Source of the DNA: Shewanella canadensis
GTDB lineage: Bacteria > Pseudomonadota > Gammaproteobacteria > Enterobacterales > Shewanellaceae
Reading direction: 5' to 3'
DNA length: 64,000 bases
Assembly: GCF_003966225.1 (NCBI RefSeq)
Contig: NZ_RXNU01000011.1
Location: forward strand, 62,001-126,000
Of this stretch, positions 25,858 to 35,153 are shown in pieces. The notes beneath the pieces are model-generated. The model saw only the letters and a list, made by a program, of their open reading frames with translations. It did no database searches and was not told where the DNA came from. Every line of letters starts with the position of its first letter. Position 1 is the first letter of the stretch. The translations under genes and the position numbers were made by a program.

Positions 25858-27297
25858 ATGTTCCGCAGAACCAAAATTGTAACAACTTTGGGTCCCGCTA
25901 CCGATCGCGATGACAACTTACGCCGCATTATCAAGGCCGGCGCTAACGTTGTTCGTCTAAACTTCTCACACGGCTCTCCTGAAGACCACCTTAAGCGTGC
26001 TACCGATACACGCAACATAGCAAAAGAACTTGGTGTTCATGTTGCTATCTTAGGTGATCTACAGGGTCCTAAAATTCGTGTTTCTACTTTCAAAGACAAC
26101 AAAAAAGTTCAGCTAGACCTAGGTCGAAGCTTTATCTTAGATGCTGATCTTGAAAAAGGTGAAGGCGATGAGAACCAGGTTGGTATCGACTATAAAGAGT
26201 TACCGAATGATGTAAGCATCGGTGATATCCTGATGTTGGATGACGGTCGCGTACAACTTAGAGTTGAAAGTGTTGACGGTAATAAAGTCCACACTACAGT
26301 CACAGTTGCCGGACCACTGTCTAACAACAAGGGCATCAACAAGCAAGGCGGTGGCTTATCGGCTGCTGCATTGACTGAAAAAGATAAGCGTGACATCGTC
26401 ACAGCTGCTGAAATTCAGGTCGACTACTTAGCCGTTTCTTTCCCTCGCAGTGGTGCAGATCTTGACTACGCACGAGAGCTTGCTCAAAAAGCGGGAAGCA
26501 ATGCACTAATCGTTGCTAAAGTAGAAAGAGCAGAAGCCGTCGCGACTGACGAAGCAATGGATGATGTGATCCGCGCTTCTGATGTTGTCATGGTTGCCCG
26601 TGGTGACTTAGGTGTTGAAATCGGCGATCCAGCGTTAGTTGCTGTTCAGAAGAAACTGATCAGTCGCTCACGTCAACTCAACAAGAGTGTCATCACTGCA
26701 ACGCAGATGATGGAGTCAATGATAACAAGCCCGATGCCTACTCGTGCAGAAGTTATGGACGTTGCAAACGCAGTACTCGATGGTACTGACGCTGTAATGC
26801 TTTCAGCTGAAACGGCTGCCGGTGACTTCCCAGAAGAAACTGTACAAGCGATGTCTGATGTTTGTCTTGGTGCTGAAAAGCATCCTAGTGTACAAGTATC
26901 TAAGCACAGACTAGATGAAAGTTTTGTTACTGCTGAAGAGACAATTGCACTTTCAACTATGTATGCAGCTAACCACCTGAAAAGTGTGAAAGCGATTGTT
27001 GCCTTGACTGAATCAGGTGCTACACCTCAGTTAATGTCACGCATCAGTTCTGCACTGCCTATCTTTGCTTTGTCTCGTCATGACGTGACTCTAGCTAAAA
27101 TGGCGCTTTACCGTGGTGTTCAGCCTGTACATTTTGATTCTACGCAGTTCGCTGCAGAACAGCTTGCCTCGAAAGCATTAGAATCACTGACTCAAGCAGG
27201 TTACCTGAAGAGCGGTGATATGGTCTTGATGACTAAGGGTGACACTATGGAAACTATCGGCGGAACAAATACTTGTAAAGTATTAATCGTCGCTTAA
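25858..27297 (+). CDS. pykA: Pyruvate kinase
   Basis: This 479-residue enzyme makes pyruvate and ATP from phosphoenolpyruvate. It shows FRRTKIVTTLGPATD, VVRLNFSHGSPEDH, VMVARGDLGVEIG and MMESMITSPMPTRAEVMDVA, the full active-site set, and a C-terminal regulatory domain (IVALTESGATPQLMSRIS, VLMTKGDTMETIGGTNT). The GTNT ending resembles PykA (type II, AMP/sugar-phosphate activated) rather than PykF. It has a strong terminator and its own promoter; ACGGAG lies 9 bp before the ATG. Confidence 0.95.
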   Translation: MFRRTKIVTTLGPATDRDDNLRRIIKAGANVVRLNFSHGSPEDHLKRATDTRNIAKELGVHVAILGDLQGPKIRVSTFKDNKKVQLDLGRSFILDADLEKGEGDENQVGIDYKELPNDVSIGDILMLDDGRVQLRVESVDGNKVHTTVTVAGPLSNNKGINKQGGGLSAAALTEKDKRDIVTAAEIQVDYLAVSFPRSGADLDYARELAQKAGSNALIVAKVERAEAVATDEAMDDVIRASDVVMVARGDLGVEIGDPALVAVQKKLISRSRQLNKSVITATQMMESMITSPMPTRAEVMDVANAVLDGTDAVMLSAETAAGDFPEETVQAMSDVCLGAEKHPSVQVSKHRLDESFVTAEETIALSTMYAANHLKSVKAIVALTESGATPQLMSRISSALPIFALSRHDVTLAKMALYRGVQPVHFDSTQFAAEQLASKALESLTQAGYLKSGDMVLMTKGDTMETIGGTNTCKVLIVA

Positions 27298-27316
27298 TTT
27301 CGATATTCATTCTAAG

Positions 27317-27345
27317 AAAGGTACGCTCAGGCGTACCTTTTTTTT
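27317..27345 (+). terminator. Intrinsic terminator after pykA
   Basis: AAAGGTACGC and GCGTACCTTT form a 10-bp stem with loop TCAG, followed by a run of eight T. This is a textbook terminator 19 bp after the pykA stop. Confidence 0.95.
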
Positions 27346-27513
27346 GCCTGTTTGATCTGGATATCGATAGCATTGACATAAATATACAGACCCGTCTCTT
27401 TTCACCAGTCTCTCCCCTTGTTAAAAATCTACACACTCATGTGTGATCCCGCTTTTTCGGTGGAGTGTCGAATGTCAGCTTTTGATCTATTGCTGTCAGT
27501 TTCGCAAAGATTA

Positions 27514-27540
27514 AAAAAGGCACCCGCTGGGTGCCTTTTT
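27514..27540. terminator. Bidirectional terminator downstream of fadE
   Basis: AAAAAGGCACCC and GGGTGCCTTTTT pair around a 3-nt loop, with T runs on both strands. It is 45 bp after the fadE stop and can also catch readthrough from pykA. Nothing gene-like lies between the two terminators. Confidence 0.92.
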
Positions 27541-27584
27541 CGACTGAGTCAGTGTGTTATAACACTATCGTTCTCGCTTCACTG

Positions 27585-29861
27585 TTACAGCGTTTCAAAC
27601 TCATCAACATGAATCGCGATTAAACGTAATTTATCTGCGTTCACAATAGCTTCAAATTCACCTTTATTGATTATTGATACCTCAAGAGCCATCTCAAAGA
27701 GTGCCATGTTGGCCATTTTCTTCGGCAAGGTTCCCGCGCGCTGAGCTTTTTTGATCTTCTTATAAGTATTGCGACATTCAAATTGAGCAAGAAATGCATC
27801 TTCAACCTCGGCAATACCACCTTTATCACCTTCAAACTCGGGACAAAGGAATGTAAGTCTGTCTCTGGCAGGTCCGGGTTGCAGCATTCCCTTAGCTAAA
27901 TCTGTGGTCATCTTATCCGTAGGACCATTAAAATGATTACCTAGTGGGAAGATCAAGGCTCTCATTATCCAAGCAACGGGGCGATTCGGGAAATTACGCA
28001 ACGCACCATCCAACGCTTTTGCCGCTTTCTGCAACCGGGTTGCCATCACAAATCGTACGGCAGGGAGATCATCTTGCTGACGGCCATTATCTTCAAACAA
28101 CTTTAATGTCGCAGAGCCTAAATACAATTCGCTGAGCACATCCCCCAACCTTGCAGACAACATCTCTTTACGCTTAAGGTCCCCCCCCATGATCAACATA
28201 GCAAGATCAGTGACAAAAGCTAAACCCGACGAAAGTCTGGTCATATCCTTATAATATTGCTGTGTTTCACCGCTAACCGGCGATTGGTTGAAGCGGCTGC
28301 CGGTTAATGCGCAAAACAGCGAACTAAACGCATTTCTGGCACCGTAGCCAATATGGCCTAACAACAGAGAATCAAACCTTTCCAATGCAGCGCTGGAATC
28401 TTCCATGGCGGCAGTTTCCATCTCAGCAAGTACATAAGGGTGACAACGTGTCGCGCCCTGGCCAAAGATCATCAAACTGCGGGTCAAAATATTTGCCCCT
28501 TCGACCGTAATCGAAATAGGGTTGGCCATATAAGGATGACCTAAATAGTTTTTCGGTCCAAGCTGGATGCCCTTGCCTGACTGAATATCCATCGCATCAT
28601 TAAGCACATCACGGCTCATCTCGGTCATATGATACTTTGCTATCGCAGTGACAACCGAGGGCTTAACTTTCAGGTCAATACCTGTAGTTGTGAGGCGCCT
28701 AGCTGCTTCAAGCTGATAAGTATTGGCGACGATTCTGGCCAATGCCTCTTGAACACCTTCGAACTGACCAATTGATAAACCAAATTGATGACGTACATAA
28801 CTGTACGCGGTAGTGGTCTTAGTGGCTGTGTGACCGCAAGCCGTCGCCAGTGCAGGTAATGAGATCCCTCGGCCGGCAGAAAGACACTCAACCAGCATTC
28901 TCCAACCTCTGCCCGCGTATTGTGGACCACCGATGATCCAATCCAGCGGGATAAAGACATCTTCCCCGTAAGTCGTACCATTCATGAATGCCATGCCCAG
29001 TGGGTTATGTCGCTGACCCACTTTCACTCCCGGATGATCCGTTGGGATCAGGGCACATGTAATACCAAGGGCTTCTTTATCACCGAGTAGACCGTCAGGA
29101 TCACGCATTTGAAACGCGAGCCCCAATACTGTAGCAACCGGAGCCAGCGTAATGTAACGCTTATCCCAGTTAAGTTTTAATCCTAATACCTCTTCACCTT
29201 CAAACTCCTGACGACAGACGATGCCTTCATCTGGAATCGCGCCCGCATCAGAACCCGCTTCGGGACCCGTTAACGCAAAGCAAGGCACAGCTTCACCAGA
29301 GGCGAGTTTAGGTAGCCAATTTTCTCGTTGCTCTTGTGTACCATAATGGGTAAGAAGTTCGCCAGGTCCTAAAGAGTTAGGCACCATGACCGTCACGGCC
29401 GCACTTACACTTCGGCTGGCTAATTTAGCGACAATAGTTGAGTTAGCATAAGCCGAAAATGCCTTACCTCCATATTGCTTAGGGATAATAAGGGAGAAAA
29501 AGCCCTCTTTCTTAAAATATTCCCAAAGCTCTGGCGGCAGGTCTTTGCGGTTGTGAACAATATCGAAATCATCAATCATGGTCAGTGCTGTCATGACCTG
29601 ATTGTCGATAAAATCTTGTTCCTCATTGGTCAGCTTAGGCTTACCATAGCTATGTAGTGTTTCCCAGTTAGGCTTACCCCTGAAAAGTTCACCTTCCCAC
29701 CAAACATCGCCGGCTTCCATCGCTTCTTTTTCTGTATCAGACAGAGGCGGGAGTAGCTTCTTAAAAAATGAAAAAATCGGACGAGTGATAAACTGCATCC
29801 TGATGTTTTTGACACCAAAAAGCACAATGATTACGAGTAGTGCAAGTATAAGTAGAGTCAT
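27585..29861 (-). CDS. fadE: Acyl-CoA dehydrogenase FadE
   Basis: This 758-residue flavoprotein catalyses the first step of fatty-acid beta-oxidation. It begins with a hydrophobic segment (LLILALLVIIVLFGVKNIR) that probably ties it to the membrane, as in E. coli FadE (814 residues). The acyl-CoA dehydrogenase core follows (FALTGPEAGSDAGAIPDEG, GRGISLPALATACG, SITVEGANILTRSLMIFGQG) and a FadE-specific C-terminal domain of about 200 residues completes it. The gene is 23 bp downstream of the regulator psrA on the same strand, so the two are likely one operon. Confidence 0.94.
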   Translation of the reverse strand: MTLLILALLVIIVLFGVKNIRMQFITRPIFSFFKKLLPPLSDTEKEAMEAGDVWWEGELFRGKPNWETLHSYGKPKLTNEEQDFIDNQVMTALTMIDDFDIVHNRKDLPPELWEYFKKEGFFSLIIPKQYGGKAFSAYANSTIVAKLASRSVSAAVTVMVPNSLGPGELLTHYGTQEQRENWLPKLASGEAVPCFALTGPEAGSDAGAIPDEGIVCRQEFEGEEVLGLKLNWDKRYITLAPVATVLGLAFQMRDPDGLLGDKEALGITCALIPTDHPGVKVGQRHNPLGMAFMNGTTYGEDVFIPLDWIIGGPQYAGRGWRMLVECLSAGRGISLPALATACGHTATKTTTAYSYVRHQFGLSIGQFEGVQEALARIVANTYQLEAARRLTTTGIDLKVKPSVVTAIAKYHMTEMSRDVLNDAMDIQSGKGIQLGPKNYLGHPYMANPISITVEGANILTRSLMIFGQGATRCHPYVLAEMETAAMEDSSAALERFDSLLLGHIGYGARNAFSSLFCALTGSRFNQSPVSGETQQYYKDMTRLSSGLAFVTDLAMLIMGGDLKRKEMLSARLGDVLSELYLGSATLKLFEDNGRQQDDLPAVRFVMATRLQKAAKALDGALRNFPNRPVAWIMRALIFPLGNHFNGPTDKMTTDLAKGMLQPGPARDRLTFLCPEFEGDKGGIAEVEDAFLAQFECRNTYKKIKKAQRAGTLPKKMANMALFEMALEVSIINKGEFEAIVNADKLRLIAIHVDEFETL

Positions 29862-29884
29862 GGTATTACCTTTTGTTTTGCGCC

Positions 29885-30520
29885 TTAATTAACAGGAACT
29901 GACACACCGGCAGAGAGGTATGGGATCACTTTACGAATAACCGTTTCTATATTGTTTTGCTCACCAAAATCGGCTCCGGCTATCTCAATTAAAGCATCTG
30001 CCGAAGCCATAGTGAATACGACCGTACCTAAGGTAAAGTGTAAACGCCAAAACATCTCAGCGGGGGGAATATGGGGTGCGCTTGCGGCAACCGCTTTCAC
30101 GAACTGATCTAAATGTTCGCCGTAATGAGTCGTGATAAACCAGCGCAGATGTCCCTGACTTTCAATGTAGCCACGGCCCAAAAGCTGCAAGAAGGTGCTT
30201 GTACCTTCGGCTCTTACTTTATTCAGATCCAGAAGAGGCTCTACTAAGATAGAAAAGATATCATTGAGTGAGGCATTTTTATCCGATGCCTGCAATCTGA
30301 CGATTTCGGCCGAAGCAACCGGCATAAAGACATCGAGATACCGGGCCAATACAGCACGTATCAACTCTTTTTTTGAACCAAAATGGTAATTAACTGAAGC
30401 CAAATTGACCTCGGCCTTACTGGTAATCAGACGTAATGAGGTTTCAGAAAAGCCTCTTTCTGCAAATAACTTTTCTGCAGCATCCAGTATTCTTGTTTTA
30501 GTATCGGATCTATTTGCCAT
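29885..30520 (-). CDS. psrA: PsrA, TetR-family fatty-acid regulator
   Basis: The 211-residue protein has a TetR helix-turn-helix (TKTRILDAAEKLFAERGFSE, NLASVNYHFGSKKELIRAVL) very close to Pseudomonas PsrA, and the ligand domain keeps the PsrA feature RWFITTHYGEHL plus PPAEMFWRLHFTLGTVVF. In Shewanella and relatives PsrA represses beta-oxidation genes and is released by long-chain fatty acids. It is co-directional with fadE, and a palindrome of the PsrA type precedes it at 30542-30559, so it probably regulates its own operon. Confidence 0.9.
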   Translation of the reverse strand: MANRSDTKTRILDAAEKLFAERGFSETSLRLITSKAEVNLASVNYHFGSKKELIRAVLARYLDVFMPVASAEIVRLQASDKNASLNDIFSILVEPLLDLNKVRAEGTSTFLQLLGRGYIESQGHLRWFITTHYGEHLDQFVKAVAASAPHIPPAEMFWRLHFTLGTVVFTMASADALIEIAGADFGEQNNIETVIRKVIPYLSAGVSVPVN

Positions 30521-30541
30521 TCCGTGACCTTATCACTCTAT

Positions 30542-30559
30542 TTTAAACACCCGTTTAAA
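30542..30559 (-). promoter_or_regulatory. Candidate PsrA operator
   Basis: TTTAAACACCCGTTTAAA is a perfect palindrome (7-bp arms, 4-nt centre) 22 bp upstream of the psrA ATG. Its AAAC-N4-GTTT core matches known PsrA sites in related bacteria. Binding is inferred. The rest of 30560-30751 shows no gene. Confidence 0.65.
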
Positions 30560-30751
30560 TTAAACATTGGTTCACTTTTTGTCAAATGAAATTAGCTATC
30601 AATTGCACTCTATGTGTACTATTTCAAAGAAAGTCTGGTATTAATGCGACTATCGTTTGAAACTCACAGAAGTTTACGCATGTTCGCCCAGATAGCTCCT
30701 TTCCATATGAGATTAACATTTTTAAACATTTCTCAGTCACGCAGGGGATTT

Positions 30752-31016
30752 ATACCAATCGGTATAAAGGTGTGGTCACTCAGCGAGAGTTTAGCGCTTG
30801 TGAGGCAAGGCAACGAGTGAGGAACATAGTTATTCTACGTTTAAGCTCGTTAACGCCGCATCACAAGTGCTAAAACTCGCCTTTCAGGAGTGTTTTTGGC
30901 TGCCTACTTCCGTGTTGAATGAGTTCAAAAGGGATCACCATTCCCTCACTCCTTCGCCTTGAATTATGCAGCCAAAAATAACTCTGAGTTGACCACTTTC
31001 TTATACCGATTGGTAT
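30752..31016. mobile_element. 265-bp MITE-like element, copy 1
   Basis: The element begins ATACCAATCGGTATAA and ends with the inverse TTATACCGATTGGTAT; the similarity of the ends continues inward for about 30 bp (GTGGTCACTCAG against GTGGTCAACTCAG). Inside are two long hairpin pairs: 30783-30803 with 30861-30880, and TTTTTGGCTGC (30893) with GCAGCCAAAAA (30968). A copy of exactly the same length lies inverted at 47631. No transposase is present, so it would be a non-autonomous element. A clear target duplication is not visible here. The remainder of the gap to 31266 is AT-rich and probably carries the promoter of the next gene. Confidence 0.8.
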
Positions 31017-31266
31017 TATTGGCTTTGCCATGAGGTAAATGACTGATAGACGACAGACCGTAAACAGATAAAACAATCAACTCCTGCCGAATATCTCCCC
31101 TCGTTAAATTGATATTTTAACCAACTGTTTTATGTCTATTAAATTACCAGTAAAAACGCTCAACTGTGCAATAATAGTACTATCCGTAAAATCTATACAG
31201 ACGACCCTATGAGCTTCTCTCACGTAGGTCATTAGTCAAAGAAAGGATCGGTGCTAAGGAAAGCAT

Positions 31267-32640
31267 ATGCATAGCTTGTCTCTCGCCATAAAAGATTGGT
31301 TGTTACACCGCAAGAGTTTGATCTTTCTTGCCGATGCACTCCTGTTTGTGGTCATGTTAAATACACTGCCATTTCAACCTGATATAGTGATAGGTCTCAG
31401 CCTGCTAATATTTATTGCCATATTGTGGCTGACAGAGGCCATTCACGTTTCGATCACCGCCATATTCGTTCCTCTGCTTGCCGCGGGACTCGGTGTCCTC
31501 GAAACACCTCAGGCCCTTAGCAACTTCGCCAACCCGATCATATTTCTGTTTCTTGGCGGCTTTGCTCTTGCTGCTGCCCTGCACCGCCAGCGAGTAGATA
31601 AAGTCATTGCTGACAAAGTGCTGCAACTCGCGAATGGAAAGATGAGTGTCGCAGTCGTGATGTTATTCGCAGTGACAGCCATTCTCTCTATGTGGATCAG
31701 TAACACGGCTACGACGGCGATGATGTTGCCATTGGTACTGGGTATTTTAGCTAAAGTCGATGACAAGAGTGATCACAACACCTATGTTTTTGTTCTGCTG
31801 GGAATCGCTTATTGTGCCAGTATCGGTGGAATAGCCACTATCGTTGGCAGTCCACCCAATGCAATCGCGGCTGCCGAGGTTGGTCTCAGTTTTACAGAGT
31901 GGATGATGCTGGGTTTGCCGATAACTTTGATTCTGCTCCCTATAGCAGTCAGCCTGCTTTACCTGATGTTAAAGCCAAATCTTAGTTACACCTTCAACAT
32001 TCCCCGTGAACAGGTCAAATGGAGCAGTGCAAAAATTACCACTTTTATCATCTTCGGCATAACTGTATTCCTGTGGATATTCAGTAAGCCACTCAATGCC
32101 TATCTCGGTGGCTATAGCAGATTCGATAGTCTGGTCGCCCTCCTTGCTATCATCATGTTGAGCCTTGCCAGAGTCGTAGAATGGAAAGACATAGACAACA
32201 CAACAGACTGGGGGGTATTACTGCTATTTGGTGGAGGGATCTGCCTCAGTAATGTACTAAAAGAAACCGGCACCAGTACCTTTCTGGCCCATAGCTTAAG
32301 TGAATACCTTGAGCAGGCCGATCTGTTTGTGATCCTTTTGATGGTAGTGACCTTTGTCGTTTTCCTGACAGAATTTGCCAGCAACACTGCAAGTACGGCA
32401 CTGTTAGTCCCTATATTTGCCTCGATAGCGGAAGTGCTGGGTGTATCACCTGTTATTCTGTCAGCACTGATAGGTATCAGTGCTTCATGCGCCTTTATGT
32501 TGCCGGTCGCCACGCCGCCGAACGCTATCGTGTTTGGCTCAGGTCATATCAAACAGCGAGAGATGATGAGAGTGGGGGTTATTCTTAATCTTATCTGTAT
32601 CGTCACCCTATCCACCTTTGTCTGGTTATTCTGGCAGTAA
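31267..32640 (+). CDS. DASS/SLC13-family anion:sodium symporter
   Basis: This 457-residue protein has about 11-12 hydrophobic segments and both family substrate/sodium motifs: MWISNTATTAMMLPLVLG in the first half and EFASNTASTALLVPIFA in the second (SNT loops), so it belongs to the divalent anion:Na+ symporters. These carry dicarboxylates, citrate or sulphate; the sequence does not let me choose. The end is ATPPNAIVFGSGHIKQREMM, also family-typical. The ATG at 31267 has AAGGAAAG in front. It stands alone between the MITE and a convergent esterase gene. Confidence 0.87.
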   Translation: MHSLSLAIKDWLLHRKSLIFLADALLFVVMLNTLPFQPDIVIGLSLLIFIAILWLTEAIHVSITAIFVPLLAAGLGVLETPQALSNFANPIIFLFLGGFALAAALHRQRVDKVIADKVLQLANGKMSVAVVMLFAVTAILSMWISNTATTAMMLPLVLGILAKVDDKSDHNTYVFVLLGIAYCASIGGIATIVGSPPNAIAAAEVGLSFTEWMMLGLPITLILLPIAVSLLYLMLKPNLSYTFNIPREQVKWSSAKITTFIIFGITVFLWIFSKPLNAYLGGYSRFDSLVALLAIIMLSLARVVEWKDIDNTTDWGVLLLFGGGICLSNVLKETGTSTFLAHSLSEYLEQADLFVILLMVVTFVVFLTEFASNTASTALLVPIFASIAEVLGVSPVILSALIGISASCAFMLPVATPPNAIVFGSGHIKQREMMRVGVILNLICIVTLSTFVWLFWQ

Positions 32641-32717
32641 CGCTTTTGATAACTAAGGTTGCCAATTAAACATGTCGCCTTGCGCGCCGTGCCATCGACT
32701 ACACACTATCTGCTTCA

Positions 32718-33569
32718 TCATTTTCCGTATAACCAGTCCAACCCTTGAATCACTGTAGTAGGAAAAGCAGTAGCATGCCTGGCACCTTCAATGATTGAAA
32801 GTTTCAGGTCAAGATTTGGATACTTATAACCATTAAGCTTATCTTCCAAGGCCTTAGCATCGGCAACCATATCTTCGCTTTGACCGTATTCAGGCCTCTC
32901 CAGACTACCCACAGATAAATATACCCGAACAGGACGAGTAGGTATTTTTACTGACTCAGATAATATGTAGTTATCGTTAAACCAGACCGAAGGGCTGCCA
33001 ATAATGTAACTGGAAAACATATTAGGTTGTGTAAATAGGATATAGGTTCCAAGCAAACCACCAAGAGAATTGCCGACAAATGTCCTCTGTGTTGAGCTTG
33101 CTCGATAATGACTTTCAATGTGAGGAAAAACAGTATTCTTAATGAATTTTATATGCCCATCGGCATTACCCGTTTCACGTTTCCAACTATCGACTTTTAT
33201 CGGTGTGTAATCTCTTATTCGACTCGAAGATCCACTCGATCCTTCAGAATATGAAATTCCAACAATAATGGCTTCTTCCATGACACCACTATTCATAGGA
33301 AAGCGAATCGCGCCGGAAACAAGTTGAAAGCTGTACCAGGCATCGGTTAGATAGATAACCGGGTACTTTCGCTTAGCGTCACTATGATAGGAGCGAGGGA
33401 ACTTGATAAACAGAGGATAGACTCTATCCGTCTTAGGCTCTTTCAATTCTATAACTGTACTTCTTGGGATTTCAAAGGCGGCATCTGCCAATAATGGCGT
33501 ACTACATAGAAAAACAAACACAAATATGAACAGTTTCAATGATGCTTCCTTGATGAATAAACAGAACAT
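32718..33569 (-). CDS. Secreted esterase of the alpha/beta-hydrolase (esterase D / Fes-like) family
   Basis: The 283-residue product begins with a short leader and a hydrophobic stretch (LKLFIFVFVFLCSTPLLADA) like a signal peptide, so it is likely periplasmic. The fold is that of PF00756: a nucleophile elbow GNSLGG, SPSVWF, and a late His in EGARHATAFP. Family members hydrolyse a range of esters, including siderophores and S-formylglutathione. Its ATG overlaps the stop of the OsmC gene (TGATG), giving translational coupling. The substrate is not readable from sequence. Confidence 0.8.
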   Translation of the reverse strand: MFCLFIKEASLKLFIFVFVFLCSTPLLADAAFEIPRSTVIELKEPKTDRVYPLFIKFPRSYHSDAKRKYPVIYLTDAWYSFQLVSGAIRFPMNSGVMEEAIIVGISYSEGSSGSSSRIRDYTPIKVDSWKRETGNADGHIKFIKNTVFPHIESHYRASSTQRTFVGNSLGGLLGTYILFTQPNMFSSYIIGSPSVWFNDNYILSESVKIPTRPVRVYLSVGSLERPEYGQSEDMVADAKALEDKLNGYKYPNLDLKLSIIEGARHATAFPTTVIQGLDWLYGK

Positions 33570-34036
33570 CAGACAATAATTTCAGTTGTCACTGCTGTCT
33601 TTACCGAATTTGCTATGAAGCAATTCTCGTGAGACAGGTGATGCATTTTTTCCAACTGTTCCATTGTTGGCTGACGCTCACCAGAAAAGATGATGTGAGG
33701 CCGTAACCTTACTTTGGTCACTGATGTTTTTCCGTCGCCGTCTTTTTCCATAAGACCGACGGCATTATCAAGATAACTTTCTATGATGTACTTACGCTTG
33801 GCAGCAATAGAGAGAAACACCAGCATATGACAGCTGGACAAGGCAGCGATAAACGCTTCCTCAGGATCAACGTTCGTCTCTACAGAATAAGGAAGTGGGA
33901 CTACATGGGGAGAAGATGAAGCCGGCACAATAACCCCACCATCAAATTCCCATGTATGCCCTCGACTATATTGGTTATCAATGAAGCACTCACCTTCACT
34001 ACGAGCCCATCGAATTACGGCTGTATATTCAGACAT
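33569..34036 (-). CDS. OsmC/Ohr-family protein
   Basis: This 155-residue protein belongs to the OsmC superfamily of thiol peroxidases. The two conserved Cys are present in SSCHMLVFLS and HENCFIANSV, and the internal block VDPEEAFIAALSSCH is typical. OsmC proteins reduce organic peroxides in the cytoplasm. It is translationally coupled to the downstream esterase. Residues outside the Cys blocks are closer to the general OsmC group than to Ohr. No regulator of the OhrR type is adjacent. Confidence 0.85.
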   Translation of the reverse strand: MSEYTAVIRWARSEGECFIDNQYSRGHTWEFDGGVIVPASSSPHVVPLPYSVETNVDPEEAFIAALSSCHMLVFLSIAAKRKYIIESYLDNAVGLMEKDGDGKTSVTKVRLRPHIIFSGERQPTMEQLEKMHHLSHENCFIANSVKTAVTTEIIV

Positions 34037-34109
34037 CCTTGCTCCTGCTCTCTATAAGTTGTTGTTATCGATATTTTCAGTGACACAATACCTATAATCT
34101 TTTGGGCCG

Positions 34110-35030
34110 TTAAATCAGCACCAATTCGACATCCACAAAGGTGAGTTCACCTGCAAGCTCCGCTGTCAGTGACTCCTTAAACCCCATGATGGCATTGCTG
34201 TTATGCCCTGCCAACTTACTAAAAGACAAGCTGATAATCACCAGGTAACTGCTCCCCGTCTTACCTATATTTAGCGCCTCTGAGGTTATTCCCCGCAGCT
34301 CGAGTTGGCGGTTTACTTTATCTTCGATAGCTTGATGTTGCACTTCATCCTGTAACTTGCCACCCGCCAATTCAATGAATGCGTCTTTAATGATGCCGAT
34401 CGGCTGACCAAGTATCGCAACAGCGAGCAGTATCACTAACAAGGCATCGCCAATATAGAGCAGAAAATCGAGTTGAGTCCCGGGTTGAACATAACCAATC
34501 ACCACCAAGATAGTACCGGTAGAAGCCGAAAGCATGCCGTCAATAAATGAGGCCTTTTGGTCAACCTTGAGCATTGAGCTGCCCATCTTGATACGCCGGT
34601 TTTGCATTCGATAAAATGCCGATAATCCCCAACAGATCGATACCATGGCTATGGCATAGTAAACGATTGGTCCGGTTTTTATCATATTAAGCGGCTCTCC
34701 TTCCAGGTATTGGAAGATCTTACTGGCGTTAGAGGTGATAGCCGAGATGATAACGCCGAGCAGCAGCAAGCCTTTCATCAATGAATACAGCGCTTCGGTC
34801 ACGTACAAACCAAAGGGAAACTTCTCTGAGCGAATAGTCTTAATCTTCGATATTTTAAGCGCCACTATCGAAGATAAAAACAGGATAAATGACATGTTAC
34901 CGTCGAGCAGTAAAGCTTGAGAGCCAGACAGATAAAACGTCGCCCAGCCGCTCAATGCCATCACAAAGTTGGCCACAATACCGATGGAAATCGATTGGCG
35001 CTCAATAGATCCAATTTTATCTTTCATCAT
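34110..35030 (-). CDS. Divergent cation diffusion facilitator-like membrane protein
   Basis: The 306-residue protein has about six membrane segments and a C-terminal cytoplasmic domain (DEVQHQAIEDKVNRQLELRG then SYLVIISLSFSKL) as in CDF transporters. The helix-two metal motif is altered (LLLDGNMSFI, with Phe where the second Asp is expected) while the helix-five Asp is kept (SFIDGMLSA). The substrate is therefore uncertain; some CDF homologues with such changes carry other metals or none. It has no His-rich loop, unlike DmeF at 17632. It stands alone between two minus-strand genes. Confidence 0.75.
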   Translation of the reverse strand: MMKDKIGSIERQSISIGIVANFVMALSGWATFYLSGSQALLLDGNMSFILFLSSIVALKISKIKTIRSEKFPFGLYVTEALYSLMKGLLLLGVIISAITSNASKIFQYLEGEPLNMIKTGPIVYYAIAMVSICWGLSAFYRMQNRRIKMGSSMLKVDQKASFIDGMLSASTGTILVVIGYVQPGTQLDFLLYIGDALLVILLAVAILGQPIGIIKDAFIELAGGKLQDEVQHQAIEDKVNRQLELRGITSEALNIGKTGSSYLVIISLSFSKLAGHNSNAIMGFKESLTAELAGELTFVDVELVLI

Positions 35031-35153
35031 TCTCTACACATAGTTGTGTCGGATAATTTCAACAGTTAATCCGGTGGTTAGCCGCTCATTGCCAGCAGCC
35101 AAAACTAAACCCATAATCACACTTCACGGTTTAATGACTCGTTATATCGCTTC

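Noticed and set aside
27418..27612. 64-codon plus-strand frame between pykA and fadE
   Set aside because: It runs through a bidirectional terminator and lacks a ribosome site.
30870..31076. 68-codon minus-strand frame in the MITE-like element
   Set aside because: It is not shared in the second copy as a matching frame and follows the inverted repeats; I regard it as chance.
32112..32513. 133-codon open frame on the minus strand inside the DASS transporter gene
   Set aside because: It is antisense to a membrane protein with clear family motifs and is not supported by any feature of its own.
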